A DNA stretch of 64,000 nt. Origin: Treponema sp. (GTDB lineage: Bacteria > Spirochaetota > Spirochaetia > Treponematales > Treponemataceae). The first letter of the stretch is position 1, and each line of letters opens with the position of its first letter. A program made the position numbers and the translations under genes. The DNA is taken from the NCBI GenBank assembly GCA_017645785.1, contig JAGCNW010000030.1, forward strand, positions 153,045 through 217,044, written 5' to 3'. The notes below the pieces were generated by a model. It saw nothing but the letters and a program-made list of their open reading frames with translations. It ran no database searches and was not told the origin of the DNA. Below, one piece after another: positions 16,634 through 23,778 of this stretch.

Positions 16634-17837
16634 GTGAAAATTTTTTCTAAGACATTGGCCGCGGCGACACTAGCCGCTTGTATAGTATGGGAGGGGGGGC
16701 GTTTTAGTAAGCTCCTGTTCTAATGGTTCAGATTCTTCTTCAAACACAAGTCCGAATGGGTATGGAAGCGCTCCCGCGCCAGTAACTTACACTGTGACCT
16801 TTGACACTGACGGCGGAAGCGCTGTGGAAAGCCAAACCGTGACGGCCGGACAAAAGGCCGCGCGCCCTGCGGCAGAGCCAACAAAAAGCGGCGACAAAAC
16901 TTCCTATGTCTTTTTGGGTTGGTACAAGAGCGATTTGTCCGCTCCTTTTGACTTTGACTCCGCCATAAACGAAACCACGACAATCAAGGCAAAGTGGCTT
17001 GAAGGCTTTGTGACGGTGCCCGGCTCGACTGTAGCTGGCAACGCCAAGTTTAATGACACATACGGCAGTGCTGGCGTCTTTGTAGCGGGCCGTTCCGTGG
17101 CAATCTCGACGTTCTGGATCTGCGACCACGAGGTGACGCAGGCGGAATACCAGGCCGTCATGGGAACAAACCCAAGCGAGTTTAACGGCTCAAGCGGAAA
17201 AGTGGCTGCCGCCGGCGAAACGCAAGGAAAGCGACCCGTGGAAATGGTCTCTTGGTACGACGCCTTGGTTTACTGCAACAAAAAGAGCATTGCCGAAGGC
17301 CTCTCTCCCTGCTACACAATAAACGGAAAAACAAATCCTGCCGAATGGGGAATCGTTCCCACAACAAGCGACGATACATGGAATCAGGCGACATGCGACT
17401 TTACAAAGAACGGCTACCGCCTGCCGACAGAGGCGGAATGGGAATACGCGGCCCGCGGAGGAAAGGCCGGCTGCGAGGCGGCCAACCCAACCGATTGGGC
17501 GGGAACGGACGACAGTTCCGAATTGGGAACTTACGCCTGGCACAAGACCAACAGCGACTCTAAGACCCACGAAGTCAAGGGCAAGACAAAGAACTCCCTG
17601 AACCTTTACGACATGAGCGGAAACGTTTGGGAATGGTGCTGGGACTTTTCCAACACGATAGAATCCGGCACGGCGTGGACAGGCCCAGCCGGCGCTTCGT
17701 CCGGCTCTAGACGCGTCTTCCGTGGCGGCGGTTGGTACGATGACGCCAACGGCTGTTCGGTTTCCTACCGGAACAGCGGCTCGCCGAGCAGCCGCGTCAA
17801 CTTCCTGGGCTTCCGCGTGGTTCGCAACGCCAACTAA
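16634..17837 (+). CDS. FGE-sulfatase-domain lipoprotein, out of frame at a G7 tract (possibly phase-variable)
   Basis: Expression signals are excellent: promoter, AGGAGGG and GTG 16634. The frame from this GTG gives a signal peptide (MKIFSKTLAAATLAAC) but hits a stop soon after the G7 run at 16693-16699. The +1 frame continues without a break: lipobox LVSSC, Ser/Asn-rich spacer, an InlB-type repeat (TVTFDTDGGSAVESQTVT to IKAKW), then an FGE/SUMF1 domain (EVTQAEYQAVMG, GYRLPTEAEWEYAARGG, SGNVWEWCWD, RVFRGGGWYD, FRVVRNAN). Removing one G gives an intact protein of 400 residues. The domain fold is related to formylglycine-generating enzyme and to C-type-lectin-like binding domains; a surface role is inferred. 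Without the shift, translation would have to start inside, for example at GTG 16794, with no signal peptide. Confidence 0.75.
16693..16699 (+). repeat. Poly-G tract (G7) in the signal-peptide region
   Basis: Seven G residues preceded by ATGGGA. With seven Gs the gene at 16634 is out of frame; with six (or nine) it would be in frame. Poly-G tracts of variable length are known to control surface-protein genes in Treponema pallidum. Confidence 0.8.
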
Positions 17838-18034
17838 GGCCGCTCGTGTTGTTGCTTGCAAGGCTACAATCCTTGTTTCGAGCGGTTTCACCGCGTCCAT
17901 GCGGACGCTTCTTGGCCGCTCGTTTTAGACTTGCAAAAGGTTGCCGGGACACCTGCCTGACGGCAGACAGGAGCCCGGCGATGACAGTGGGCAAGCCCGC
18001 TCCAACTTGGGGCGGATTTTTTTTTGCGCAATAG
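17838..18034. other. Gene-free interval with inverted repeats
   Basis: About 200 bases between the FGE gene and the PIN gene promoter. It holds several hairpin-forming stretches around CGAGCGGTTTC and GCGTCCATGCGGACGC, and one copy of the 32-bp palindromic unit at 17935-17986. No ribosome-binding site with a convincing coding frame is present. Confidence 0.6.
17935..17986. repeat. 32-bp palindromic unit carrying a 20-bp nested palindrome
   Basis: The outer parts, AAAAGGTTGCCGGGACA and AGCCCGGCGATGACA, add up to exactly 32 bp and match the family found in mutL and truB. Between them, in the loop, sits the 20-bp near-palindrome CCTGCCTGACGGCAGACAGG (17952-17971). The simplest reading is one small repeat inserted into another. 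Confidence 0.8.
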
Positions 18035-18064
18035 TTTCACAAAACGCGGATTATGCGCTATAAT
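18035..18064 (+). promoter_or_regulatory. Promoter of the PIN-domain gene
   Basis: TATAAT (18059-18064) with a weak TTTCAC (18035-18040) 18 nt upstream. The -10 box ends 6 nt before the GTG start at 18071. Confidence 0.55.
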
Positions 18065-18070
18065 GAGATC

Positions 18071-18556
18071 GTGAAAAAGACAAAAATATATCTAGACACG
18101 TCGGCGGTCAGTTATTTACAGCAAGAAGATTCTCCCGAAAAAACAGAAGCGACAAATCGGTTTTGGAATAAGCTTAAGAAACACGATGATGTTGATATTT
18201 ATATGTCGGATGTGACTTTTGCGGAACTCAACAAATGCCATGAGCCAAAATTGTCTTTCATGAAGCAAAAAGTCAAAGAGCTTGAGTTTGTCATGCTGAA
18301 AAAAGATGAGGAAGCCGAGCGGCTTGCGGACAAAATCATAGAGTTGGGAATCTTAACAGAAAAAAGCCGTGACGACTGCTATCATATCGCAATTGCTGTC
18401 TTGGAGGGCTGCAATTACATAGTGTCATGGAACTTTAAGCATCTAGTGAATGTAAACACAATAAATGGCGTTCGCGCGATTACAAATTTGCGCGGATATA
18501 GCTCGATAGACATCGTTTCTCCCGAAATGATGTTTCAGGAGGCAGACGATGAATGA
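18071..18556 (+). CDS. PIN-domain protein, toxin-like ribonuclease
   Basis: 161 residues from GTG 18071. The PIN pattern is visible: first Asp in KIYLDTSAVSYL, an acidic Glu in SDVTFAELNKC, then RDDCYHIAIAV and IVSWNFKHLVN near the end. PIN toxins cleave RNA using Mg2+ held by these acidic residues. ATG 18053 in frame lies within the promoter, so the GTG is preferred. The 8-base overlap with the next small gene suggests a toxin-antitoxin-like pair with the toxin first. Its lower GC and codon use (more AAA and ATA) differ from the neighbours and suggest transfer. Confidence 0.78.
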   Translation: MKKTKIYLDTSAVSYLQQEDSPEKTEATNRFWNKLKKHDDVDIYMSDVTFAELNKCHEPKLSFMKQKVKELEFVMLKKDEEAERLADKIIELGILTEKSRDDCYHIAIAVLEGCNYIVSWNFKHLVNVNTINGVRAITNLRGYSSIDIVSPEMMFQEADDE

Positions 18557-18740
18557 ATTGAAGATTAGTGACAATTTTACCGTTGACGACATTCACAAAG
18601 TGCGCGAATACAATTACGAACAGACAAAGAATATGAGCGAAAAAGAGCGTGGAGAATACTACAGCCGCGAAGCTGATTCATTCTTGAAAAGCGCCGGCAT
18701 AGTTCCCAAAACTCCAAAAACATCGCTGCAAACCGCTTGA
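18549..18740 (+). CDS. Small partner of the PIN protein (possible antitoxin)
   Basis: 63 residues, charged and mostly helical (FTVDDIHKVREYNYEQTKNM, SEKERGEYYSREADSFLKSA). The start overlaps the PIN gene end and has AGGAGG 5-10 nt upstream, a much better site than that of the PIN gene. Higher translation of the second gene would fit an antitoxin. No DNA-binding motif is clear. Function is inferred only from linkage. Confidence 0.65.
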   Translation: MNELKISDNFTVDDIHKVREYNYEQTKNMSEKERGEYYSREADSFLKSAGIVPKTPKTSLQTA

Positions 18741-18819
18741 TTGGACTACATAAGAGACTTTTTCGGTTTCCTCTTTTCAATTCCATCAAAATCGACGCGT
18801 CGTAGGTCAACATCGCGCC

Positions 18820-18849
18820 TTGACAAAAGCGGGGCCGCCGCTTCATACT
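18820..18849 (+). promoter_or_regulatory. Promoter of the DUF6273 gene
   Basis: TTGACA (18820-18825), an 18-nt GC-rich spacer and CATACT (18844-18849). The ATG at 18860 follows 10 nt later without a ribosome-binding site. Confidence 0.5.
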
Positions 18850-18859
18850 TTTGCGCGAA

Positions 18860-19750
18860 ATGGATAAGATTGTAAGAAAATTTTTGCCCTTAATACTATT
18901 GGCGCTTGCCTTGGTCGGCGTTCCGGCGGCGCTTTCCTTTTTATCAAATTTTAGCTGGCAAAGCGAGATTGTTTGGACTTACGTTGAATTTGGCTCGTGG
19001 CCGCAGACTCGCGCCGCCGAGGGCGTTGAGATTGACCAGAGCGAGCCTTTGGCCGTTGGCGCCTTTCTTTATTGCAAGGGAAGCGACGGAGCCCTTTACG
19101 CGAAGCTTGGCCAAGACTGGTTCAAGGTGGAGCCGATAACTTGGCGGGTTTTGTCAGACAAAAAAGGCTCGCGGCTTTTGCTTGCGGAAAAAATTTTGGC
19201 ATGCGGCTCTTACTATGACGTTGCCGGCGGGAACAGAAGCGCTGTCGGAGCGACAATTTATTCCAACAACTACAAGCATAGCCGCGTCCGCGCCTGGCTA
19301 AACGAAACTTTTTTGCAAACGGCTTTTACGGCGGAGGAAAAAGAGCGGATCCAGTTGTCCGCCGTGGACAACAGCGAGCGCTCGACCAATCCCGACACAA
19401 AGAGCGTTTTGTGGAACGGCGGAAAAAACAAATACTTTTGCGAAGACACAAGCGACAAGGTCTTTTTGTTTAGCGAGCGGGAGGCGACCAAGAGCGCTTT
19501 TGGCTTTGGCGTTTACGATTCTTACGGAGCGGGAAGCGCTCGTATCCGAATGCCGACTGACTTTGCGAAAGCACAAGGCGCCAGGCAAGACCCCACAGGC
19601 CGTTACGGCGGCTGGTGGTGGCTGCGCTCTCCAAGCTACTCCTTTGACGACAGCGCTCGCGGCGTCACCGACTTTGGCTACGCTTGCGACTTGGACAAGG
19701 TTTCCGCAACCGGCGGAGGAATCGTTCCCGCAATCAGGCTAAAGCCCTAG
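18860..19750 (+). CDS. Membrane-anchored DUF6273-type protein
   Basis: 296 residues from ATG 18860. One N-terminal hydrophobic helix (about 8-28) is a signal anchor. The rest carries blocks typical of DUF6273-like domains: VEFGSWPQTR, PITWRVLSDKKGSRLLLAEK, SRVRAWLNETF, DKVFLFSEREA and GGWWWLRSPS. Such domains are distantly related to FGE/lectin-type folds and are common in Treponema and Firmicutes surface proteins; function unknown. It ends 4 bases into the convergent HAD gene. Confidence 0.72.
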   Translation: MDKIVRKFLPLILLALALVGVPAALSFLSNFSWQSEIVWTYVEFGSWPQTRAAEGVEIDQSEPLAVGAFLYCKGSDGALYAKLGQDWFKVEPITWRVLSDKKGSRLLLAEKILACGSYYDVAGGNRSAVGATIYSNNYKHSRVRAWLNETFLQTAFTAEEKERIQLSAVDNSERSTNPDTKSVLWNGGKNKYFCEDTSDKVFLFSEREATKSAFGFGVYDSYGAGSARIRMPTDFAKAQGARQDPTGRYGGWWWLRSPSYSFDDSARGVTDFGYACDLDKVSATGGGIVPAIRLKP

Positions 19751-20364
19751 CGCAAAAATTCCTTTATCGCTTTTTTCAATTCGCGCGCGCTTGTAAAGCG
19801 GACAGCGTGAATGCCAAGCGCGGCGGCGGCTTGGACGTTGGCCTCCAAGTCGTCGGTAAAGAAGGCGTCGCTTGGCGCGCATTTTTCGGCGTCCAAGATC
19901 ATTTTCCAAAATTGCGGGTCGGGCTTTTTTACGCCCATCATTTGCGACGCGTAGGTTTGGTCAAAAAAAGCGTAGTCGCCGCGCGTAATGTGGTTAAGGT
20001 AGTGCGATTCGATTGTGTTTGTTCCGCAAACGACGCGGAAGCCTTTTTTGCGCAAGGCCAAAATTATTTTTTTTGTTCCCTCGTTCAAAACTGGGTGGAA
20101 GAACAAGTGAAAGTAATCAGTGTCGATTTTCTTTCCAAGGCGTTCGCCGACAGTTTTCCAAAATTCTTTTACGCTGATTTTTCCGACTGTAAGCTGGTCA
20201 AAGAGATTTTCGCGCGGCGCGTTTTGGTCTGTGAAGCCTATTGGTTCTGCGATCGCTCTGTCCATTTCTTCTTGCGTCACGCCAAGGGCTTGGGCGGGGC
20301 GGCCGCGGGCTTCGGAAGCGTTGCTTGTTACGACACCGCCCATGTCAAAGATAAAAAGTTTCAT
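19747..20364 (-). CDS. HAD-superfamily hydrolase
   Basis: 205 residues. HAD motif I is altered: LFIFDMGGVV keeps the first Asp but has Gly where phosphatases have the second Asp, a variant known in several HAD subgroups. Motif II is in CGTNTIE, motif III is Lys in GVKKPDPQFW, and motif IV is FFTDDLEANV. Probably a phosphatase or dehalogenase-like enzyme of unknown substrate. The start overlaps the hemW stop by 4 bases with GAGGAA upstream. Confidence 0.82.
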   Translation of the reverse strand: MKLFIFDMGGVVTSNASEARGRPAQALGVTQEEMDRAIAEPIGFTDQNAPRENLFDQLTVGKISVKEFWKTVGERLGKKIDTDYFHLFFHPVLNEGTKKIILALRKKGFRVVCGTNTIESHYLNHITRGDYAFFDQTYASQMMGVKKPDPQFWKMILDAEKCAPSDAFFTDDLEANVQAAAALGIHAVRFTSARELKKAIKEFLR

Positions 20365-21608
20365 AGTTCCTCCAGGAATTTATTCAAGAACAAAAGGCCC
20401 TCGCGGGTCATCGCGTAAAAGGCGTCGCCGTCGCGCTCTGTCCGCTCCAACCATGCGGCCGCCCCCTTTTGGTCAGTGAAGCCTTTTGGTTTGCGGCCCG
20501 CGTCTTGGGCTTGCAAGCAGTTTTTGTCGCGCGCAAAACCAAGCCGCGCGGCAAGGTCTTTGCTGTAACGCGCCTTGTATTCGGCCGCGCTCGCGCCGCG
20601 CCGGGTACGTAGGTTCATCATTAAGTATTCAAACTCTTGGGTGTCTTGGTCAAGCGCTTCCAGCTGGCAAGGAAAGCCCAGCGCGGCGCGGACGTTTTGG
20701 TTTTGCGACGCCTCTTGGTTCGCGCCGCCTTCCTCCGACCAAAACTTTATGTATTCCGCCGCGTCCAAAACGTTTGTGTATCTCCAGCCTTCCGGCAGCG
20801 CGTAAATCGTTCCGGCCGCTCCGGCTCCCGCTCCCAAATATGACTCTTGCGCCCAGTAGGCCGAGTTGTGCTTGCTTTCAAAGCCAGGCCGCGCGAAGTT
20901 GCTCACCTCGTATTGCATAAAGCCCCGTCCTTCCAAAAGGTCTCGACCGTAAAGCCACAGTTCCTCCGCGGCTTCTTCGTCGTAGGGAATTTGTCCGCTC
21001 TCGATTTTCTTTGCAAGAGGAGTTCCTTCTTCCAAAGTGAGCGAGTAAAGCGAAATGTGATTGGCGCCGTTCCGATCGATAAAATCTATGTCACGCGCGA
21101 TGTCTTCTTTTGTTTGGAAGGGAAGGCCGGCGATTAAGTCCGCCGACCATTCATGCGGCCAAATTTTTTTTAAAAGCTCCGCCGCTTCTTTGATTTGCGC
21201 GACGGTTGCGCTCCGGCCAATCGCGTCCAAGACTTTTTGGTTTTTGCATTGGATTCCGACGCTCAGGCGGTTTATGCCGCAAGCGTCTGCGGCTCCCAAT
21301 AGTTCCCGCGAAATGCTTCCTGGGTTCATCTCGATCGTCCACTCGCAATTTGCGGAAATGGTCGCGGCGGCCTTTATGGACTCGCATAACAATTCCAAGT
21401 TCTTGGCGCTCAAAAGGCTCGGGCTTCCGCCTCCGATGTAAACGCTCTTCCATTCCTCCACGCAAAACTCTCGCGCCAAATATTCAACTTGCCGCGAGAC
21501 GGCGCTGACGTATTCTGATGGAACGGAATCGCTGGGCTTTGAAAAAAAGTCGCAGTAGCCGCATTTTTTGAGGCAGTAGGGAATGTGGACGTAAAGGGGA
21601 GTCCTCAC
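20361..21608 (-). CDS. hemW: Radical SAM haem chaperone HemW (coproporphyrinogen oxidase-like)
   Basis: 415 residues from GTG 21608, whose last bases form the lepB stop (GTGA). The radical-SAM cluster motif CLKKCGYC (CxxxCxxC) follows the usual YVHIPYC. HemW features include IYIGGGSPSLLS, MNPGSI, GINRLSVGIQ and HISLYSLTLEEGTPL. Long relatives annotated as oxygen-independent coproporphyrinogen oxidase are mostly HemW, a haem chaperone. An upstream frame to 21716 overlaps lepB and is unlikely to be used. Confidence 0.88.
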   Translation of the reverse strand: MRTPLYVHIPYCLKKCGYCDFFSKPSDSVPSEYVSAVSRQVEYLAREFCVEEWKSVYIGGGSPSLLSAKNLELLCESIKAAATISANCEWTIEMNPGSISRELLGAADACGINRLSVGIQCKNQKVLDAIGRSATVAQIKEAAELLKKIWPHEWSADLIAGLPFQTKEDIARDIDFIDRNGANHISLYSLTLEEGTPLAKKIESGQIPYDEEAAEELWLYGRDLLEGRGFMQYEVSNFARPGFESKHNSAYWAQESYLGAGAGAAGTIYALPEGWRYTNVLDAAEYIKFWSEEGGANQEASQNQNVRAALGFPCQLEALDQDTQEFEYLMMNLRTRRGASAAEYKARYSKDLAARLGFARDKNCLQAQDAGRKPKGFTDQKGAAAWLERTERDGDAFYAMTREGLLFLNKFLEEL

Positions 21609-22303
21609 TTTTTGAACGGGAGAAACTTGATTTGGTTTAGCGGAAAGTAGCTCATCAACACCCGCTTTTGAATTTTTGAGCCGCTGATTTTTCCGAAGAG
21701 GCGGGAGTCCGCGCAAGAAAGGCGGTTGTCGCCCAAAACATAGTATTCGTTTTCGCCAAGCGTGATTGTGTCAAAGGAGCCGCGCACGCCGATTTCCGGA
21801 GACCAGCCTGTTGGAGGAACCCTTATGTCAACGCTGTATGGAACTTGGTTCAGCTCAAACTCTGTGAAAAAATGCTTTTCGTCTTTTGGCTGCACGTAAA
21901 GGATGTAGTCCTTCATGTAAAGGGTGTCGCCCGGAAGGCCTACCGCGCGGCGCATCAAGGACTTTTCGTTTGTCCAAGGATGGATTTTTTGAAAAGTGAA
22001 GGCTCCCGCGAGCAAGTCGCCGACTTTTTGCTTGAAGGTCAGTTTTTTTTCGTGCTGCGCGATTATTATGATTTCGCCGCGCTTGATTTTCTTTCCGATC
22101 GGGGTGGCAAAGACGCAAGTTCCGCTTGGAACGTTTGGTTCCATCGAGGCGGACCTCTGCTGGATTGGGCAAATCACAAAGGTCAGAATCGCGTTCATGA
22201 CAAGAAAAAAGGTGACTACAAAGAATATGGCCCGATGATAAAAACGCCGTCTTTCTTGCTTAAGCGAATAGGAAATTTCGTAGATGTTTGTGTTTTTGCT
22301 CAT
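21605..22303 (-). CDS. lepB: Signal peptidase I, with Arg at the catalytic Lys position
   Basis: 232 residues. One membrane helix (about 24-45), then catalytic box B with Ser53 (QRSASMEPNVPSG), box D (LMRRAVGLPGD) and box E (VLGDNRLSCADSR). Type I signal peptidases cut signal peptides of exported proteins with a Ser-Lys dyad. The general-base Lys normally precedes the Arg of box D (K-R-x-V-G); here that position is Arg118. The DNA reads ATG CGC CGC there. Either this paralogue works differently or is inactive. Divergent from smpB. Confidence 0.9.
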   Translation of the reverse strand: MSKNTNIYEISYSLKQERRRFYHRAIFFVVTFFLVMNAILTFVICPIQQRSASMEPNVPSGTCVFATPIGKKIKRGEIIIIAQHEKKLTFKQKVGDLLAGAFTFQKIHPWTNEKSLMRRAVGLPGDTLYMKDYILYVQPKDEKHFFTEFELNQVPYSVDIRVPPTGWSPEIGVRGSFDTITLGENEYYVLGDNRLSCADSRLFGKISGSKIQKRVLMSYFPLNQIKFLPFKK

Positions 22304-22309
22304 GCCGAC

Positions 22310-22339
22310 AGTTTAGCGCATAGATGGGGGCAAGGTCAA
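22310..22339 (-). promoter_or_regulatory. lepB promoter, leaderless type
   Basis: On the minus strand TTGACC (22339-22334), an 18-nt spacer and TAAACT (22315-22310), ending 6 nt before the lepB ATG at 22303. No ribosome-binding site. Confidence 0.55.
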
Positions 22340-22364
22340 CGAGACGGGCTGGGGCATTTTTGTC

Positions 22365-22393
22365 TTGCCAACTATCGTCTTTGGTGTTATAAT
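22365..22393 (+). promoter_or_regulatory. smpB promoter, leaderless type
   Basis: TTGCCA (22365-22370), 17 nt, consensus TATAAT (22388-22393). The ATG at 22402 follows 8 nt later, so transcription should start at or just before it. Confidence 0.75.
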
Positions 22394-22401
22394 AGTAAGT
22401 T

Positions 22402-22866
22402 ATGGCAGAAGGCGGAAAAAAAATCGCGGAAAACCGAAAGGCTCGCTATGATTACTTCATTGAAGACTCGATTGAATGCGGAATTGTCCTTGTAGGCACC
22501 GAAGTCAAGTGCGTAAAGGGCGGAAACCTCTCGTTTCCTGACGCTTTTGCCGAAATTATAAATGGGGAAGTCTGGGTAAAGGGCCTCCATATCGCCGAAT
22601 ACTCCTATTCGAGCGTGTTCAACCACAACCCGGACCGCGCCAAAAAGCTTTTGTTGCGCAAGGACCAAATCAAGCGCTTGGCTCGCAAGGTTGACGAAAA
22701 GGGCTACACCCTGATTCCCTTGGACTTTTACCTGAAGAACGGCCTTGTAAAGGTCACGCTTGGGGTCTGCAAAGGAAAGAAGGCCTACGACAAGCGAGAA
22801 AGCATCAAGGCCCGCGACAACGACAGGCTTATGGCGAAAGAATTTAGAAAAGGTTTGAATGGTTAA
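22402..22866 (+). CDS. smpB: SsrA-binding protein SmpB
   Basis: 154 residues, the usual length. Family blocks are complete: IAENRKARYDYFIEDSIECG, GTEVKCVKGG, EVWVKGLHIAEY, PDRAKKLLLRK, GYTLIPLDFY, VTLGVCKGKKAYDKR. SmpB binds tmRNA (here at 3102) and carries it into stalled ribosomes; the C-terminal basic tail normally occupies the empty mRNA channel. There is no ribosome-binding site. The stop overlaps the next gene by 8 bases. Confidence 0.97.
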   Translation: MAEGGKKIAENRKARYDYFIEDSIECGIVLVGTEVKCVKGGNLSFPDAFAEIINGEVWVKGLHIAEYSYSSVFNHNPDRAKKLLLRKDQIKRLARKVDEKGYTLIPLDFYLKNGLVKVTLGVCKGKKAYDKRESIKARDNDRLMAKEFRKGLNG

Positions 22867-23776
22867 GGGCAAGTTTTTGTCAAAAAAGATTCTTCTCTTC
22901 GCTTTGTGCGTATTCGCGCAAACGCTCTGCTTTTCGCAGGATAAGAAATTCAACCTTTACTATTTTGGCGTCGTGACTAACGTCAACGACCAAAACATGC
23001 TCAACATAACCCAGGACTTGTTCTTCGCGCAGCTTAGGGGAATCGGCTATTTGGACGCCAAGGACATGCGCGACGACGACATAAAGGATTCCTACAAGCA
23101 AATACAAACTGACGAAAGCGGCGAGGCCTTCTTTAACCTTGCGCAAGGCCAAGTCAACGCGGATAATTCAATAATTTTTGTCGCAAGAATCTACAGGCCC
23201 CGCAGCGACGAAAAGTGGCAGTGCGCCTTCATCGCAAAAAATTTGTCAAGCGGAACCGTGGCGTCAAAGGGGAAGGAATACGACTCTTACTACAAAATTT
23301 TGACTGACGCGAAAGTTTTGATTCAAAGCGTGGTGTCGCAAGCCAGCGGAAACATTGACTCTGACGGCGGCGGCGCCCAAAAAATTACGGGCGGCGTAAG
23401 GCCTGACGCCGCGGAAATAGGAACCGACAACATAGCGGGCTCTTGGGGCGGCGAGCGGGACGCCAGCAAAATCATTTTGCTAAGAAGCGGCCGCGGCTTC
23501 ATCGTCTTCAATAACGGAGCCACAATGAACGTCACAGTTTCCGCAAAGGAAGACGGCTCGTCGATAAAAATCCTTCAGCGCGACAAGTTCAACGCGTCCT
23601 TCTATCCTGACATAGACAGGCAGACAATTCTAAACTACGCTGACAGCGCCCCTCCCATTGAATGGAACTTGACGCTCACAAAGACCGGCTCTTTGGTCGG
23701 AAAGAAAAAAACCTTGGTCCAGTCGGGCGCAGCAGTCGAGCCCGCCAGCTTAGACGTCGCTTGGACTAGAAAATGA
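22859..23776 (+). CDS. Exported hypothetical protein
   Basis: 305 residues. Basic N-terminus and a hydrophobic stretch (about 10-26, ending LCFSQ) form a signal peptide. The mature part has two segments: residues 30-160 (YYFGVVTNVNDQNMLNITQD) and 185-305 with a repeated beta-like pattern (IAGSWGGERDASKIILLRSG), joined by a Gly/Ala linker. I recognise no family. It starts inside smpB with AAAGG upstream, so it is co-transcribed. It ends 2 nt before the convergent histidine kinase gene. Confidence 0.72.
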   Translation: MVKGKFLSKKILLFALCVFAQTLCFSQDKKFNLYYFGVVTNVNDQNMLNITQDLFFAQLRGIGYLDAKDMRDDDIKDSYKQIQTDESGEAFFNLAQGQVNADNSIIFVARIYRPRSDEKWQCAFIAKNLSSGTVASKGKEYDSYYKILTDAKVLIQSVVSQASGNIDSDGGGAQKITGGVRPDAAEIGTDNIAGSWGGERDASKIILLRSGRGFIVFNNGATMNVTVSAKEDGSSIKILQRDKFNASFYPDIDRQTILNYADSAPPIEWNLTLTKTGSLVGKKKTLVQSGAAVEPASLDVAWTRK

Positions 23777-23778
23777 CT

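Noticed and set aside
17846..18034. Short open frame after the FGE gene
   Set aside because: It runs through hairpins and the palindromic unit, lacks a ribosome-binding site and has no recognisable domain.
18053..18073. ATG 18053 as start of the PIN gene
   Set aside because: The ATG lies upstream of and against the TATAAT box, so it would not be in the mRNA; GTG 18071 begins right at the PIN fold.
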